From Entomortierella parvispora (taxonomy: Eukaryota > Mortierellomycota > Mortierellomycetes > Mortierellales > Mortierellaceae): a DNA stretch of 64,000 nucleotides. Below are positions 1 to 11,874 of the stretch, one piece after another (position 1 is the first letter of the stretch; the number at the start of each line of letters is the position of its first letter). A program made the position numbers and the translations under genes. The notes under the pieces are model-generated. The model had not been told where the DNA came from and did no database searches. It worked only from the letters and a program-made list of their open reading frames with translations. The stretch lies in assembly GCA_963573315.1 (NCBI GenBank), contig OY752142.1:3038001-3102000 (forward strand). The letters are read 5' to 3'.

Positions 1-547
1 AATGAGCGGTCATGGTCGTGGTCGTGGTCGTTGAACGAGGAGGAGGAGGAGAAGAAGGAGGGGAAGTCACTGGAGGGTCATCGCTGATACCGTTCATAAG
101 ACTATCTAAAAAGTCCTGATCTTGTCCAACAGCATGCCATTTCAATTCAAATTCAGGTCCTTGGATCAAAATGGAGCTTAACGAGACGATTTCCGTATCT
201 TCATCATCCTCTTCACTGCCTGTCATTTGATATCCTTGAGGCAATCCTGGTAACGTTGAATCAACTCCTTGACCATTCAACAGTGGATCCTCTCCGGCAC
301 CACCGCCTACCCCTTGACCAAATTGTTGGTGCTGCAATGGGTGTTGTTGCTGTTGGAGGCGATGAGATGACAAGGGTGTGACAGAGGTGGTAGTGTCCGG
401 GCTCTTGAGGAGAAGCAGTCGACTCGCGATCCGTTGACGGGTCGAAAACATTGAAGGCGAGGAAGCATTCCAAGAGTGGTCCTCCTTGCGGGCATGGGTA
501 TAAGCAAAAGGTAGGCGAGCGTGCTCACGAGAGACGGTGGCACCCAT
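1..547 (-). CDS. Partial uncharacterised low-complexity protein (N-terminal part)
   Basis: The frame is open from an ATG at 547 to the window edge, giving about 182 residues with no stop; the gene continues beyond position 1. I do not recognise the protein. It begins MGATVSREHARLPF, and a glycine at position 2 would permit myristoylation, though this is only a possibility. A Gln/His-rich stretch near residues 65-75 and a Gly-rich stretch follow. Next comes an acidic segment (GSEEDDEDTEIVSL) and a more ordered piece ending in FLDSLMNGISDD, then a run of Pro and Thr at the edge. The composition looks like a disordered regulatory protein. The start was chosen because it is the first ATG after a poly-T tract that lies upstream on the minus strand. 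No intron is needed in the visible part. Confidence 0.55.
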   Translation of the reverse strand, partial: MGATVSREHARLPFAYTHARKEDHSWNASSPSMFSTRQRIASRLLLLKSPDTTTSVTPLSSHRLQQQQHPLQHQQFGQGVGGGAGEDPLLNGQGVDSTLPGLPQGYQMTGSEEDDEDTEIVSLSSILIQGPEFELKWHAVGQDQDFLDSLMNGISDDPPVTSPPSSPPPPRSTTTTTTMTAH

Positions 548-1681
548 GATGTTCTTTTGCAGTAATTGAGGATCGTGGGCAAGTAACTTTTTTTTTTTTT
601 TTTTTTTTTTGTTGTTTGTTGTTTGTTGTTTGTGTGAATTACCGTTATAACTACAATGTTGTCGTTGGCAATTGAGCACTGGGCGCTTCACAGTGGTTAA
701 TGGTGATAAAGACGCTGGTCAAAAGGGGGAATACGAAGGACGACAAGAATTGGAAAGAAGGAAAGGAATGAAAGGAGAGGGCCAAAAAAGAGCAGTAAAA
801 AGAGTGCTCGCAAACGGAGAGCCGAGGTTTTTTTTTTGTTTTTTTTGAAAAGAAATTATGAGAGATGGGAGAAAAAGAGAGAGAGAAAAGAGATGATGAT
901 AGAAAGAAGGAGATTGTGGACTTTCGGCAGTTACGACACAGAGCACACGCGGCTTTGTAGAGGGCTGTCAGGAATGCGAAAAGGGAAAAGTCATTCAGTA
1001 TGGGATGATCGTGAGGGTTCAATGGAGAGGAGGAAAGGCAAGATGGAGAAAGAGAGGGAGAGAAAAAGAGAGAGGGAGAGAGAGAGAAGAAAAGGAGGAA
1101 AGAAGAGGCAAAAAAGCAGGCTCTGGAGAGCCAGCCATGCGACGCAAGGGGAGAGGGGGAAACGAAAGGAGTCTTGAGGAAACAAAGAAAAGAGACGGAT
1201 ACACACCTCCTTTTCGGCCGTTTTCAGAGCGCGCCTTTGTAATTGAACACGCGCGGTCAAGAATAACTTTTTTGAAGGATGGAGGAGGGTGCAGCAGTTG
1301 CTGATGAGAGGAAGGAAACGAGATGCTCTGCTGGATGATGCAGGCAGGGCTATTGTCAGCATCCAGGAGATCGGTTGCGCTGTCAAGTCAAACGCACGCA
1401 GCAGTCTGAAAAAGAAAAAATAAAAAAACGGTCTGCCGGGAAAGGAGCATGCAACAACAACGCCCCTTTGTTCTGCCTCTGAAATGATTTTTGTTTTGTC
1501 CGACGCGTCAAGAAAAGAAAAAGAGGCTTGTGTGACTGCCCACTCGTGTTTGCGCACAACGCGTGCGCCGCTTTCGTTGATTGTCCTCGTCTGCATGAAC
1601 CAGGGCAGGGCATATATGCATGTGGACCCTCCCTTCATCCGCCCCTCCCCACGCCTCATCAATCATCAATCATCAATCATC
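548..1681. other. Divergent intergenic spacer with homopolymer and purine tracts
   Basis: This 1.1-kb gap separates two divergent starts (547 minus, 1682 plus) and probably holds both promoters and 5' leaders. It contains 23 consecutive T at 588-610 followed by GTTGTTT repeats, and a GA-rich stretch at about 840-1170. Long open frames here are low-complexity and overlap on both strands, so I do not treat them as genes. Just before the plus-strand ATG the motif ATCAATC is repeated in tandem (about 1657-1681). Confidence 0.6.
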
Positions 1682-4598
1682 ATGGACTCGCCGTCGCGCA
1701 TCCAGCCCGGCCTGATCTCGCCTAGTCTCAGGAAGAGCCGTCGCGCGCGTTCAGCCACGCCTGGAAAGACCACACCTAAACGGCTCTACTTGCGCCAATC
1801 TTTCCCCTTCAACTCAAACTCGCCTGCATCAATTACACCTCGCGTCAGTCCTGGCACATCTTTTGAACGACGGCAACAACTTCTCGAAGATGCCAAAAAG
1901 GAACAAGAGCTACTGGAACCAGACTCGTCTGAAAAGGAGAATCAGGAGCAAGCACCCCGCATTAGCCTTGGCACATCCTTTCAACGGCGACAACAATTGC
2001 TCCAAGATGCTCGAAAGGAACGAGAACTGCCAGAGCTGGAGTCATCTGAAAAAGAGAACCAGGAGTTGAGGTCTTCGCCGCAGAAACCAGAAAAAACAGG
2101 CCGAGCGCGCCTAACATCCGTTTCAGCGCTTTTCAGACAGCCTTTACCCCCAACGCCCAAGTCTTCAGCCTCTGAACCTGCCAGTGCCTTCCATGCAAAG
2201 CAGGCGAAAGAGATGTCTGACAGTCTGGATAGGCTTCTAGGTCGCTCGACCAGCTCTTTGAATGTTGCAACAGGAACTTCTCAGGCCCAACCTACGAACA
2301 CCACTGACATCCTTTCAAAGTCTGCACCACGATTGAGAACCACAGAAACAGAGTATGATGTTTCGCCGAACAGGTCTCTTCGATTGCTGAGCACTCCACC
2401 CCGTAGTTCTATGGCAGGTACACCCTCCAGAAAGCCGTTCTTGGATCGATTGACTAGCGTGCAGGACCATCCTGCGGACTTGTCCCCTTTTTCGTCGTTC
2501 CCGGACTCTCCACTCGCAAAACGATCTAGCGATCAGAGACTGCGAACAGAGTTGACTCGTCAGAGGGAACATGATCGACAAGCGGCATTGGAGCAAGACA
2601 AGCAAGAGGCGCAATTGAGTGAGCGATACACAGCCGAGGATGTTCAGGATGCAGAAGTTCAAAGTGGATCCGATGATATGCGCGGCTATTCAAAAGAAAT
2701 GGAAGGCCGGCAGAGATATGATCACCCAGATGAGGAAGTCTCCTTCAGGGTCCATGATCTGGGTTCATCGTCGAACCAAAGCACTCTTGTGGGGCATGTT
2801 GGTTCTCGTCAAACTTACGAGAGTCCTTACCATCACGATGATCGCTCCCATACCCCAGACTACAGTCCCGGATTGTCCAAATCACGGAACAGTCGACTCT
2901 CCATTGGGCGAACAAATGCCATCAACTCTGACTCCTCACTGGTTATAACGACGCCTGTGAGGAACAACCATTTGGACGAGGTGGAGGATAGTCTGCTGGA
3001 AGTTGCAGAGACTACTACGGATTTGACGAACCAGCTACGAGACGTGTATTCGAATCTACAGCAGTTCTTTTCACCAGAGACAGAAGCCAAGTTGGATGGG
3101 GCCATTTCTGTGATTGGATCCCATAAAAAGAGCAGAAGAGTCTCTGCTCCAGCAACATCTGCTCCAAGGCAACCGGTAGGTGTCATCAAATTCTACCTAT
3201 GGTGGGTATGCAAAACTATGTTACGAGGTATTATTTGCTAAGATCATGGTTTCTTTTACTCGTATGTTCACTAGGTGTTTGATTTCGAACCATCCCCCCC
3301 TAGACGCAGAGGATCCCCTGTGATTCTAAAGAGCAAACCTGCGCCTCTTCGCTCCGCCATCATCCCCAGCGTGCGCCAGAATCAACCGAATCAAAGGCAG
3401 AGTCAAGAACAATATGAACATCAAAAGTCTGCGACAATATCACCAAAGCACTCGGTTGAGGTGCGGGGGCTGATCTCATCCGCTGATTCCGCTCGACGGC
3501 TGAGTCAAGGAAAGGATGGATACCAAAAGACGCCAAACGATAGTCATAATCACCATCTCCAACATTACAAAAGTCACCAGGAGCAGGTCAGCACCAGACC
3601 CATTGTCCACAAGGTATGCAGTCTAGTTGTTACCGTCTACATTTGTTTCCAAACGAAAAGAAATCTCTGACTCTCTCCATTTTTTGTTTGGCATTGACTA
3701 TCCAGGAACGGCATGCTACCTCTGTTACAGTCCCAGAACCTTTCACTTTGGCTACGGAAAAGAGAGGCGACCGACACCAGGAGAGATTCAAACGCAAGCT
3801 GGACAAATGGAAACGCATTGATCGCGAGCAAACTTTCAAAGCATTGCCAGTACCGACATACCCCGACTTATTTATCCCTAACAAGTCCACTCGACCCTTG
3901 ACTCGCCCCGAAAACGTGGTCCTGCATACAGATAAACGGTCCGAGGAGCGCAAGGCACTAGAAGTCGAGAGACAAGGCAATTATCGGATCCTTCAAGAGA
4001 TGCGAGCGCAGGAAGCGCGTGAGCAAGAGGTGAGTTATATGAACTATTTATTATAGCTGGTTTCTTTGACATTCTTAACCGTTTTCACGTTTCTTTTGTG
4101 CATTGCCAGTTACTGGAAGAAAGACAACGTCGCCAGACTTCAGTTTCTCATGCAGGGCCTATCCGCCATTATTCACCGATTGAAATTCGACGCTCGACGC
4201 GACCCCTCACTGTACCCAAGTCACCCAACATTGGCGAGAAGCGGCGTCGACTGATGAGGGAAATTGAGGAACGCCAGCAGGCCTACGAAGACCCCTATGA
4301 CGACTCCCATGACTCTCTCGCATATAATTATGTACCTGGAGAAGGCTACGAATACCCGGACGAGTTGTTACAGGAAATTGAGGACCGTCAACAAGCCTAC
4401 GATGACCTCCAGAAAGCTCCAGAGTACGAAGATGGTTACCACAATCAGCAAGACTATGATGAACAAGAGTACGCAAGAGTAGAGGACCATGGAATTGAAG
4501 CTGAGGAAGAGGAAGTGGAGCATGATGAAGTAGAACAGGGGCACTGGGTGCAGTCTAGGTCCAGAAGCAAGCGATCAAGGAACGAGGAGTGGCCCTGA
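1682..4598 (+). CDS. TPX2-domain protein, predicted spindle/microtubule-associated
   Basis: Four exons (1682-3175, 3275-3613, 3706-4029, 4110-4598; all phase 0) encode about 881 residues. The N-terminal 600 residues are Ser/Pro-rich and disordered, with a duplicated block near residues 60-130 (GTSFERRQQLLEDAKKE and GTSFQRRQQLLQDARKE). Exon 3 carries the diagnostic part: VPEPFTLATEKR, then FKALPVPTYPDLFIPNKS, then TRPLTRPE...LHTDKRSEERK. This order matches the TPX2 C-terminal/importin-type repeat of spindle assembly factors that bind microtubules and Aurora kinase. Exon 4 has a repeated EIEERQQAYED/EIEDRQQAYDD pair and an acidic tail. A frame opens upstream at 1484, but the ATG at 1682 gives the natural N-terminus. 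The domain call is from motif recognition; the mitotic role is inferred from the family. Confidence 0.65.
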
Positions 4599-4729
4599 AT
4601 CTTGAAATAAAAACGAACGAAGAGAAAAAAAAAAAGTGACCGTTTTGACACGCCACCATCTTTTGAGCATCGAGTCATTTGGCATTGAGACATGCCCATT
4701 TGTTCCTTGTCTTCCTTTCCTCATCTCCC

Positions 4730-6113
4730 ATGACGCCCCCATTGGTTGGTTCTCCCTTGGCAAAATTGAGGCCGGCCTTTGTCCTCGTCAGGTACAATAT
4801 CGGCCCTACGATCCTCTCTGCCACCACAGCAGCAGCAGCAGCAGTTTCAGTCGCAGCCAACGCAGCGGCCAACGAATCCCTGCAAACTACCCCCAAAAAC
4901 CTCAGCGTTTCCTTGACAGACAAGGGCTCTAATGATACCCTGCTAGAATACCCCACGGGTGCCTATACAGGCATGCGCACCTCTGATTATCGTGGTATCA
5001 TGGATTTCTCTTACCATGTCGCCCGCATCGCCAACTCGCTATCAGAGCTTCATTTCCCAGCTGCAGCCACGGATGAGGAGAGGTTAGAGCAGGAGAGAAT
5101 GGAGGAGCTTGCAGGTGAAGGGCAAAAGCTGAAAGAGGAGCCAGATGTAGTCAAAGCTCTGACTCGGTTTAGGAATGCGGAGACGCTAAAGCCGATGATG
5201 ACGGAGCTGGTTCGAGAGGGCCTGAGAAACTACTATGAACAGGTCCCAGAGGAAACATCTCTAGGCGAGGCAAAGGTCACTGTCCTTTGTACGTGGGACA
5301 GTCAGGTGAGAATTCTTGGAACGGTCATGAACCTGGCAAGGATGAAGATGATATACAAATACTAAAAAAAAGTGGCAATTGATATAGGGCCGATCGCCGA
5401 TTCTCCTTGCCCATGTGGAGCCGCTAAAGACGCCAAGGTCACCCCGCTGCAAAGTCAAAGTTCATGGATCACCGAGGCATCACGCGACAGCCAAGGATTC
5501 GCAATGGATCCGGTATGTCCCAGAATGACAGAGCATCTTCATCTTGGATATTACTTGGAATCCAAAAATAACAGCACTGACTCGGCTTCTACTTACTTTC
5601 TGGATGCCTTGGAAATGTATTAGAGATCGGAACAAACTTCACGCCGACCTGTCCAAGGACACGGACGAAGCGCTACTCTTGAATGAGGAGACTCTGGATT
5701 TATACGAAGGGCTCTCATCCAACTTTTGCGTCTACGACAGGAAGCTTCAATCGTTGGTTACGGCCCCAGTGGGAACTGTTTTACAGGGGACGGTCCTAAA
5801 GATCGTCATGGCTGTTTGTGATCAGGACAAGATCCCTGTTCTGAACAAGTTCCCAAACTTGAAGAATATTCAGGATTGGGAGGGTGCCTTCATCTCCAGT
5901 AAGTGACTCGCGCGGTGGTTCTCACAGGAATTGTTGGTGGTGATGACTGACCCTTTGTGTTTTGATCTAGGTACCTCGAGACTGGTCCTTCCAATTGAAA
6001 CCATCGTTTTGCCTGACGGTTCAGAGGTTCATTTCCAGGAGAGCCCCATCATTGATAGAATTCGCGCTAGAGTACTCGAGGAATGCAAAAAGCGGGTTGA
6101 ACAATTGCTGTAG
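4730..6113 (+). CDS. Aminotransferase class IV-like (fold-type IV PLP) protein
   Basis: Exons 4730-5305, 5388-5512, 5624-5898 and 5971-6113 splice in phase to about 373 residues. The N-terminal part contains GAYTGMRTSDYRGIMDF and a charged helical region. The C-terminal half has the class IV hallmark: DEALLLNEETLDLYEGLSSN followed by VTAPVGTVLQGTVL. This corresponds to the E-x-L-x-N ... E-G-x-S-x-N and G-V-L-x-G-T-x-R region of branched-chain aminotransferases and aminodeoxychorismate lyases. Lys at about residue 228 (ATAKDSQW) lies some 20 residues before that block, as expected for the PLP Schiff-base lysine. It resembles the plant-type D-amino-acid-aminotransferase-like proteins more than a canonical BCAT; the substrate is unknown. 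An in-frame ATG at 4679 would add 17 residues. The gene follows the TPX2-like gene by only 131 bp. Confidence 0.65.
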
Positions 6114-6516
6114 TTAGAAGTTACTTGCTCGTCTACAATAATATGGTTTCGGTTTTTGCAATTCGACTGACAAGTTTTTTGATGCAGGCTCGATGTCAGA
6201 CGCCAGAACTTCTGTAGTGATCACCCAGTGAATGTATCTGTTTGGATCAGGGTAGTCAGAGTGATAACCTTTAGACTCCTGGAGTACGCTTTGTGAAGAC
6301 ACAAGGAGTCGATAGACGGGCGGACGAATGTTCCAAAGATCATGGGGTGGTGGAATTTAAACCCAGCCCAAAATATTACTCGGACTTTGTGCGCGCAGCG
6401 CGTCATTTTTTTTTCTTTGTCTCATTTGTCACATGGGGTGGTGGGTCATTCGTTCTTTCATTGCGCTTTCACTCTTTTGACATTCCACCCGCTCATTGCC
6501 CCTCATTCACCACACA
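6114..6516. other. Short intergenic spacer
   Basis: These 403 bp lie between tandem plus-strand genes. I see the 3' end of the aminotransferase-like gene and, from about 6400, a T/C-rich leader before the next ATG at 6517. No further gene or repeat is evident. Confidence 0.5.
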
Positions 6517-8819
6517 ATGGACTCTCAGCAGAAGCAGGACCAACAGCCTGGACACCCACAGCCGGACCAGCAACAGGAGCAAGGCCATACTTCCACAAGC
6601 AGGACCAAAACTCCACCTGAAGGAACAACCTTGAATTCTTCTGCAACCACAACTACAACCATTGTAACGACTTCTGCAGATGCCTCTCAACCTGCCCCTA
6701 CAATTGCACCTGCAGCGACATCTGATAGCCTGTCGAGTGCTGTTCACCCTTCTTCTTCCCGCACACCATCACCAGCCGCAACCTCAGCCCCAATGACGGG
6801 AAGCTATCCTGCACCTGAAGGACCCCCACCGGCAACTACTTTGATTGCTGTGCCAGTTTCTAACCCGCCACCTCAGGCCCCACCTACACCATCTCAGCCT
6901 GCATCTGTAGTCGCGCCTACCTTGAACCCCTCTACAACAGAAACTCGACCATCATCTTCCTCAGTACCTTCATCGGCTGGACTAGCTGCGACTGCGCCTA
7001 CAGGATCGACCAATGCACCAACATCCACAGAACAAAAGGAATATTGGTGTCATAAGGTACGGAAGACATTTTTTCTTGAGTCACCGAAAAAACAGGCAAA
7101 GCTTTTGTTTCGATTCTCATGGACCTTCGACCAGCTAACATCTATTTTTGGATCATGTATTGCCGACAGTGCCGAAGAGAAATCACGCCGATCATGATTC
7201 CCGATCCCATTTGTCCGTATTGCCATAACGATTTTGTAGAAGAGGTTCGTTTTTTTTTTGGATGGAATGCCTTCATTGAAAAGTCTTTGGACCAGTCGTC
7301 TCTCACTGCCGGAAAGAAAAAACGAGGGTGTCTGTTGTCTTCTCTGGGCTCTGTTTTTAAAATGTCCGTGCATATTTTTTTTCCACTCCGCAGATTGAAC
7401 CCAACAATGACCCGCGAGCTTTCGTGCAGCAATACCCCGGAAGCCACTCCAGTGGTGATCGTCATATTCCAGGAGCCCCAGGACCACATGAACCCGTCAA
7501 TTTAGAGGATTTGTTTCGACTCTTTCAAGCCGTGTCCAATCCGCAAAGAATGGCACATCAGTATCAGCAACGGCAGCAGCAAACGTCTCCGTTTGGCGGA
7601 CAAGGTCAGAGATCCGGAAGTTCTCAAGCCTTCGTGTTCAGCACAGGTCCTTCTGGGTTCACACGCACAGTAACGACGACACTAGGATCGGATGGAAGAG
7701 TTCAGACCAGTACGAATGGATCTGGACATGGAGCCGATGCGACACATGTCGGCGGAGATAGCCAGGGCCAATGGCACGAACCTCCTGCGTTCATCTCAGG
7801 GTTAGGATTGCCGAACGTACACTGGAACGCGAATCGAGAACTAAAACAGGATAAAACCCCTCTGACATGTTTCTTTTCAAATTTGACTAGACTGTTGAAC
7901 CGTCTGGGTATACAACTTTCCTACACGACTGACCCAAGAGCTTTTCAAAGTTTTGGAGTCCCTATGGGAGGCGGGCCCGGATTCTTCCCCATAGTCAGCA
8001 ACCCGGGGGACTATGCCTGGGGCCAAGGTGGACTCGATGATATTATTTCTCAGATGATGGAGTTGCAAAAGTAAACATTCGCCATTGGCAAGGACCCCCA
8101 TCTCACAACACGACTATGACTGATCACATCTGGGTGTTTTTGTTTCTAGCCGTCAGCATGGTCCTGTAGGCGCTACGGATGAACTTATCAACAATATACC
8201 GCATCATACCCTGTCCGACGCAGAGCTCGGTAACACAATCGTCTCATTTCATAGAAAGTGGGGATCCTATTGACAAATGCTGACTCTACAATGTTTATTT
8301 TATTTTATTTTTTTTGCTATTCTACTACAGCGGACAAGACAGAGTGTAGTGTTTGCAAGGACGAGTTCACAAAAGAAGACACACTGTTGCAGCTTCCATG
8401 CAAGCACATCTTTCACGAAGCGTGTATCAAACCTTGGCTTAAAGTGAGCGGAACTTGTCCAACTTGGTAAAGTCGAATTCAATTGCTGTGATGTCCTTTT
8501 TTTTTTTTTTTTTTTTTTTTTTTTCACTTTGGATCATAAAACCTGACGCAATCGTCTTGGCTTTGCAACTTTTTATCCTAGTCGATACTCGCTTATCGAG
8601 GGCCATCCTGCCACCACAGACGCTCTCGGTAGTGCTCATGTAACACCACCTCCAGCGAATGCAAACGCGACAGCAGGAACCACAGGAGCCGCAGGAACAG
8701 CATCTTCACTTCCCGGATCACTTCCCGGATCACTTCCTACCGCAACGTCGAGCAGCAGTGCGAGCACGGCAGGAGCAGCAGCATCTAATCCCTCTCTTCC
8801 TCACGAGCCATTGGATTGA
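6517..8819 (+). CDS. RNF126/RNF115-like RING-H2 E3 ubiquitin ligase
   Basis: Six exons (6517-7056, 7170-7244, 7394-8070, 8150-8229, 8331-8466, 8582-8819) give about 581 residues. The first 175 are Thr/Pro/Ser-rich. A zinc finger spans the exon 1-2 junction (YWCHKC ... ICPYC, about 178-202), matching the N-terminal BCA2-type ubiquitin-binding finger of RNF115/RNF126. A long middle region with a VNLEDLFRLFQA segment precedes ELINNIPHHTL and a RING-H2 domain at about 461-505: ECSVC, then LPCKHIFHEAC, then CPTC (C3H2C3). The tail is Ala/Gly/Thr-rich with a SLPG repeat. The domain order matches the metazoan family, which works in cytosolic protein quality control and trafficking; function here is inferred. 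The intron before the last exon carries 28 consecutive T. Its 3' end faces the DCAF11-like gene across 119 bp. Confidence 0.8.
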
Positions 8820-8938
8820 GTATAACAGTACGAGGTCAAAATAAAAATAAAAATAAAAAAAATATATCCCGTTCTGAACCATCAAAGACCCTGTGTTTTT
8901 GGTATCATAAAGCCCCCCCTTTTTATTGCGGGAATAAA

Positions 8939-11601
8939 TTAAAACATTCGGCGTCGTTGTCGTGGAGGTGGACTTGCAACATCAGTTTCGGACGAGTCGG
9001 ATATTTCCGATTCAAGATCATCTACGCGTCCAAAGGAATGCCTTACAAGGCCGCCCTCGAGATCCTCATAATAATTGCGATTTGCGTCCATACAAGAGCT
9101 GATAATGGTCGGGTAATATGGGTGCCAGCTGACATCGCGTGCCAAAAACGCCCTGGGATGAGATGCTTTCTTGTATCGCTGGAAGGCACCAGAGACATCC
9201 AATGTCCGGACTCGAGTGCCATCCAATCGATAGATGGCCACTTTTCCATCCGCACTTCCACTGTAGAGATAACGTTGACCGGTCGAGTGCATGGGTGAGA
9301 AATGACACCGAATCAATGTCCTTAGCACCTTGTGTCCTTGGAAGGTCATTACAGAACAATCGCCCTAAAGATATCATAGAAAAGTGATCATGAGTGAGCA
9401 CCCGATACGCTCACCTCAACAAAGCCCTTGATCTGTTGTTGGCGACTTACGGGAACCTTGGCAGACTTGTGTCCGGTATAGGGGTCTCTTCTGTAGTCAA
9501 AATCAGAATCTTCTCGGGGTGGTAACTTCATATAGTCCTGGTTCGAGTGCATCTTTCGAAGATCCCAGAGAAGCATTTTTTGGTCCTTTCCATTACTGGC
9601 CAGGTACCGGTTGTCGCCCTTAGAAGTTACATATGTGATTCCTTCTGCGTGTCCCACTAGGATTCCAGACGGTCTACTGCCTCGTCCACTCCTCATAGAC
9701 CGGCGATCCCTATTATACGAAAAGAAAATGTCCCTATCAGTTCCTTTTCCTTTTCGCTCTCATGATCCACAAGATAGCATCACTCATTCCAGCTGTTTAC
9801 CAGACTTTAACCAAGCCATCATCACTTCCACTAAAGATAACATGAGATGAAGAGGGTTCTGCAAAGCACACAGAGTTGACATCATCCGCATGTGCCTTGA
9901 CTGAGTGGAGAACAGTTCTTGATTCAATATCGTACACTAAACATGGCCACAGATACAAAGAACAGTGAGAAGCTGCGCACACAACAACACAACACTCATG
10001 CCTCAAGAGTCAAGTCTTTCTCATGTAGTACCATAAATCCGTTGGTGCCCTCCTGCAACAATTTCTCTTCCATCTCCTGAGAATCGCACAGACCAAATCT
10101 ATTCATCCAGAGAGCGATAGATTTCTCAGTACGGTACGCTAGTCATTCTCTCCATCCTCTTTCTTATCATGGACCCTTACCCCTCCTTGGAACCGGTCAT
10201 GTGAGAAATCCAGCTGATGATGTTCATCGGAAGCTTCTGCGCCAGTGCGGGTAAGGTACACATAGGGCGTAATACTCGAGTAGATAAGCCAGTCGTTGTC
10301 TAATGAGAGGTTGTGGTCGGTAATAGTCCACTGTCCTGGCATGCCCTGGATCACCTTTTGCCGAATCAACTTGTTCCCCGCAGTCTTGTAGATGCGCAGT
10401 TGCCAATCCTTGTCGCAGGACGCAAAGATGGAGCTAAAGGGAAGAGGTGCGCAAAAAGAGGACGTTAGCCAATGGGACCAGATTTGAGCTTTTGTGGAGA
10501 ATCATTCTTCGTTTGTTTCCTGTGCGTGAATGAGAAAAGGGGGTTTTGACGAACTGCGCAAATAATGATCCAGAATGGCATTTTTTTTGCCCCTTCTAAC
10601 TTACCCGTCTTCCGAATACTGCCCAGAGTAGGCCGAGGCATTGTAGATCGCAACAACCTTGCCTGGATTACTCGGCAAAATGGACTGTAAAGAGTGTAAG
10701 AGGGGAAAGAAGGATAGTTTCAGTACCAGACGTAGAGTAACCACCTTTTCCCATTGCATTGCACCGTCGTTTGCTGTTTACCTCCCCCAACGACACTGGG
10801 TTCACAGACTTGGGTTTCAGCTCTCGCATCCAGAGTTTCTTTTGAACACTCTTTCGCTTTTGCATATGTGAGGGTGCGTAAGCGGATTCAACACGACCAA
10901 ACTCGCCCGAGTTGAGTAGTTCCCTTCCCGTTTCTAGATCTGGCTCGGGTATGGGTGAAGGGGTTCGTTGTCGGCGGCCACGGATGCTTCCAATGCTAAC
11001 ACTACTACTGCCGTTGATGGCATTTATGATGGCCATGACTACAGGACAAGCATTGGCACCACAAAAGTTAGCACCGTGAGGATGAGCAGACAAGGAAGAA
11101 CGTTGCAACAGGGTTTTGGTACGTACGACGTCGGAGTCTGTCCGGTTGATTCTCTAGAGGACAAGAAGAGACCGTGTTAGATGACATGCATAAAGCGATT
11201 ACGAGCAGGTCTTTGTGTTCAAAGGGGGCATTACGCGCATCAGCTACAAGATCGGCCAAGGTGAACGTATGGGTCGCATCATCGTCGCCATCCTCGTCGT
11301 CGTCGTCGTCGTCGCTGTTTGCAGTTTCAAAAATGTCGTAGAAGGCGTCTTCATCGCCGTCGTCTTCCTCGTCTTCGTCCTCGTCCTCGTCCACATAGTC
11401 TTCGTCCTCGTCGTCATCCTCATTTTCACCCATGACGTGATCTTCGTCTTCTTCCTCGTCATCGTCATCGTCATCTTCCTCGGTGGCCTCTTCGTAGACA
11501 TAGGCCACGTCCTCGTCGTCACTGGAGCCCTCTCCGGTAGCCGAAGGGGACTGTTCCACGTTCTCCATGAGGTCCTCGACTTGGTCATTGCTGTTGCTCA
11601 T
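8939..11601 (-). CDS. DCAF11: DCAF11/WDR23-like WD40 substrate receptor
   Basis: Eight exons on the minus strand (11601-11203, 11153-10782, 10684-10605, 10433-10181, 10098-10032, 9936-9801, 9709-9451, 9364-8939) sum to 663 residues in perfect phase. The first 110 residues are an extreme Asp/Glu tract encoded by GAC/GAA/GAG runs, ending FTLADLVADARNAPF. The WD40 propeller follows: SGQYSEDGSIFASCDKDWQL, IWSVRFSGDGREIVAGG, VYDIESRTVLHSVKAH, then NRYLASNGKDQKMLLWDLRK, YLYSGSADGKVAIYRLDG and DVSWHPYYPTIISSC. This matches DCAF11/WDR23 (LEC14B in plants), a receptor for CUL4-DDB1 ubiquitin ligases that in animals restrains Nrf-type stress factors. The identification is by motif order; the target in this fungus is unknown. 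Its start lies 273 bp from the divergent next gene. Confidence 0.82.
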
Positions 11602-11874
11602 TATGAAATGGGGTCGACTGAGGTTTTGAAAGAAGGCAGAGACAAAGGCGAGGAGGGCAGGGCAGGGCGGGGCAGACGTGGAGGTCGTGAGAGGTGAAGA
11701 AAACGACGAGAAGGTGTAACGAGCGGGTAAAATGGCTCTTGGTCTGGTCTTGGAGCGATCGAGTCAGGTGATTGATGTCATGTGACCTCTTCGCCTGTTC
11801 GTCCTCTTTGAGATCGTTCCTTGCCATGGTGATGTGGTAGACACAGCTCTCTCTTCTCTCTCTTCGACACCACC
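11602..11874. promoter_or_regulatory. Putative bidirectional promoter between DCAF11-like and CANIN-like genes
   Basis: Only 273 bp separate two divergent ATGs (11601 minus, 11875 plus). There is no room for another gene, so shared promoter elements are likely. No specific binding site is claimed. Confidence 0.45.

Noticed and set aside
991-1662. Long minus-strand open frame upstream of the TPX2-like gene
   Set aside because: Composition is driven by GA/CT tracts (Ser/Leu/Phe runs), it overlaps an equally open plus-strand frame, and it has no domain or splice logic.
7815-7890. Possible extra intron in exon 3 of the RNF126-like gene
   Set aside because: GTACAC and TTGACTAG look like splice ends, but removing the piece shifts the frame into a stop, while reading through stays open.
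9541-9560. GGTTCGAG match to a tRNA B-box
   Set aside because: It lies in a WD40 exon and no acceptor stem or A-box is nearby. I found no tRNA anywhere in the window.
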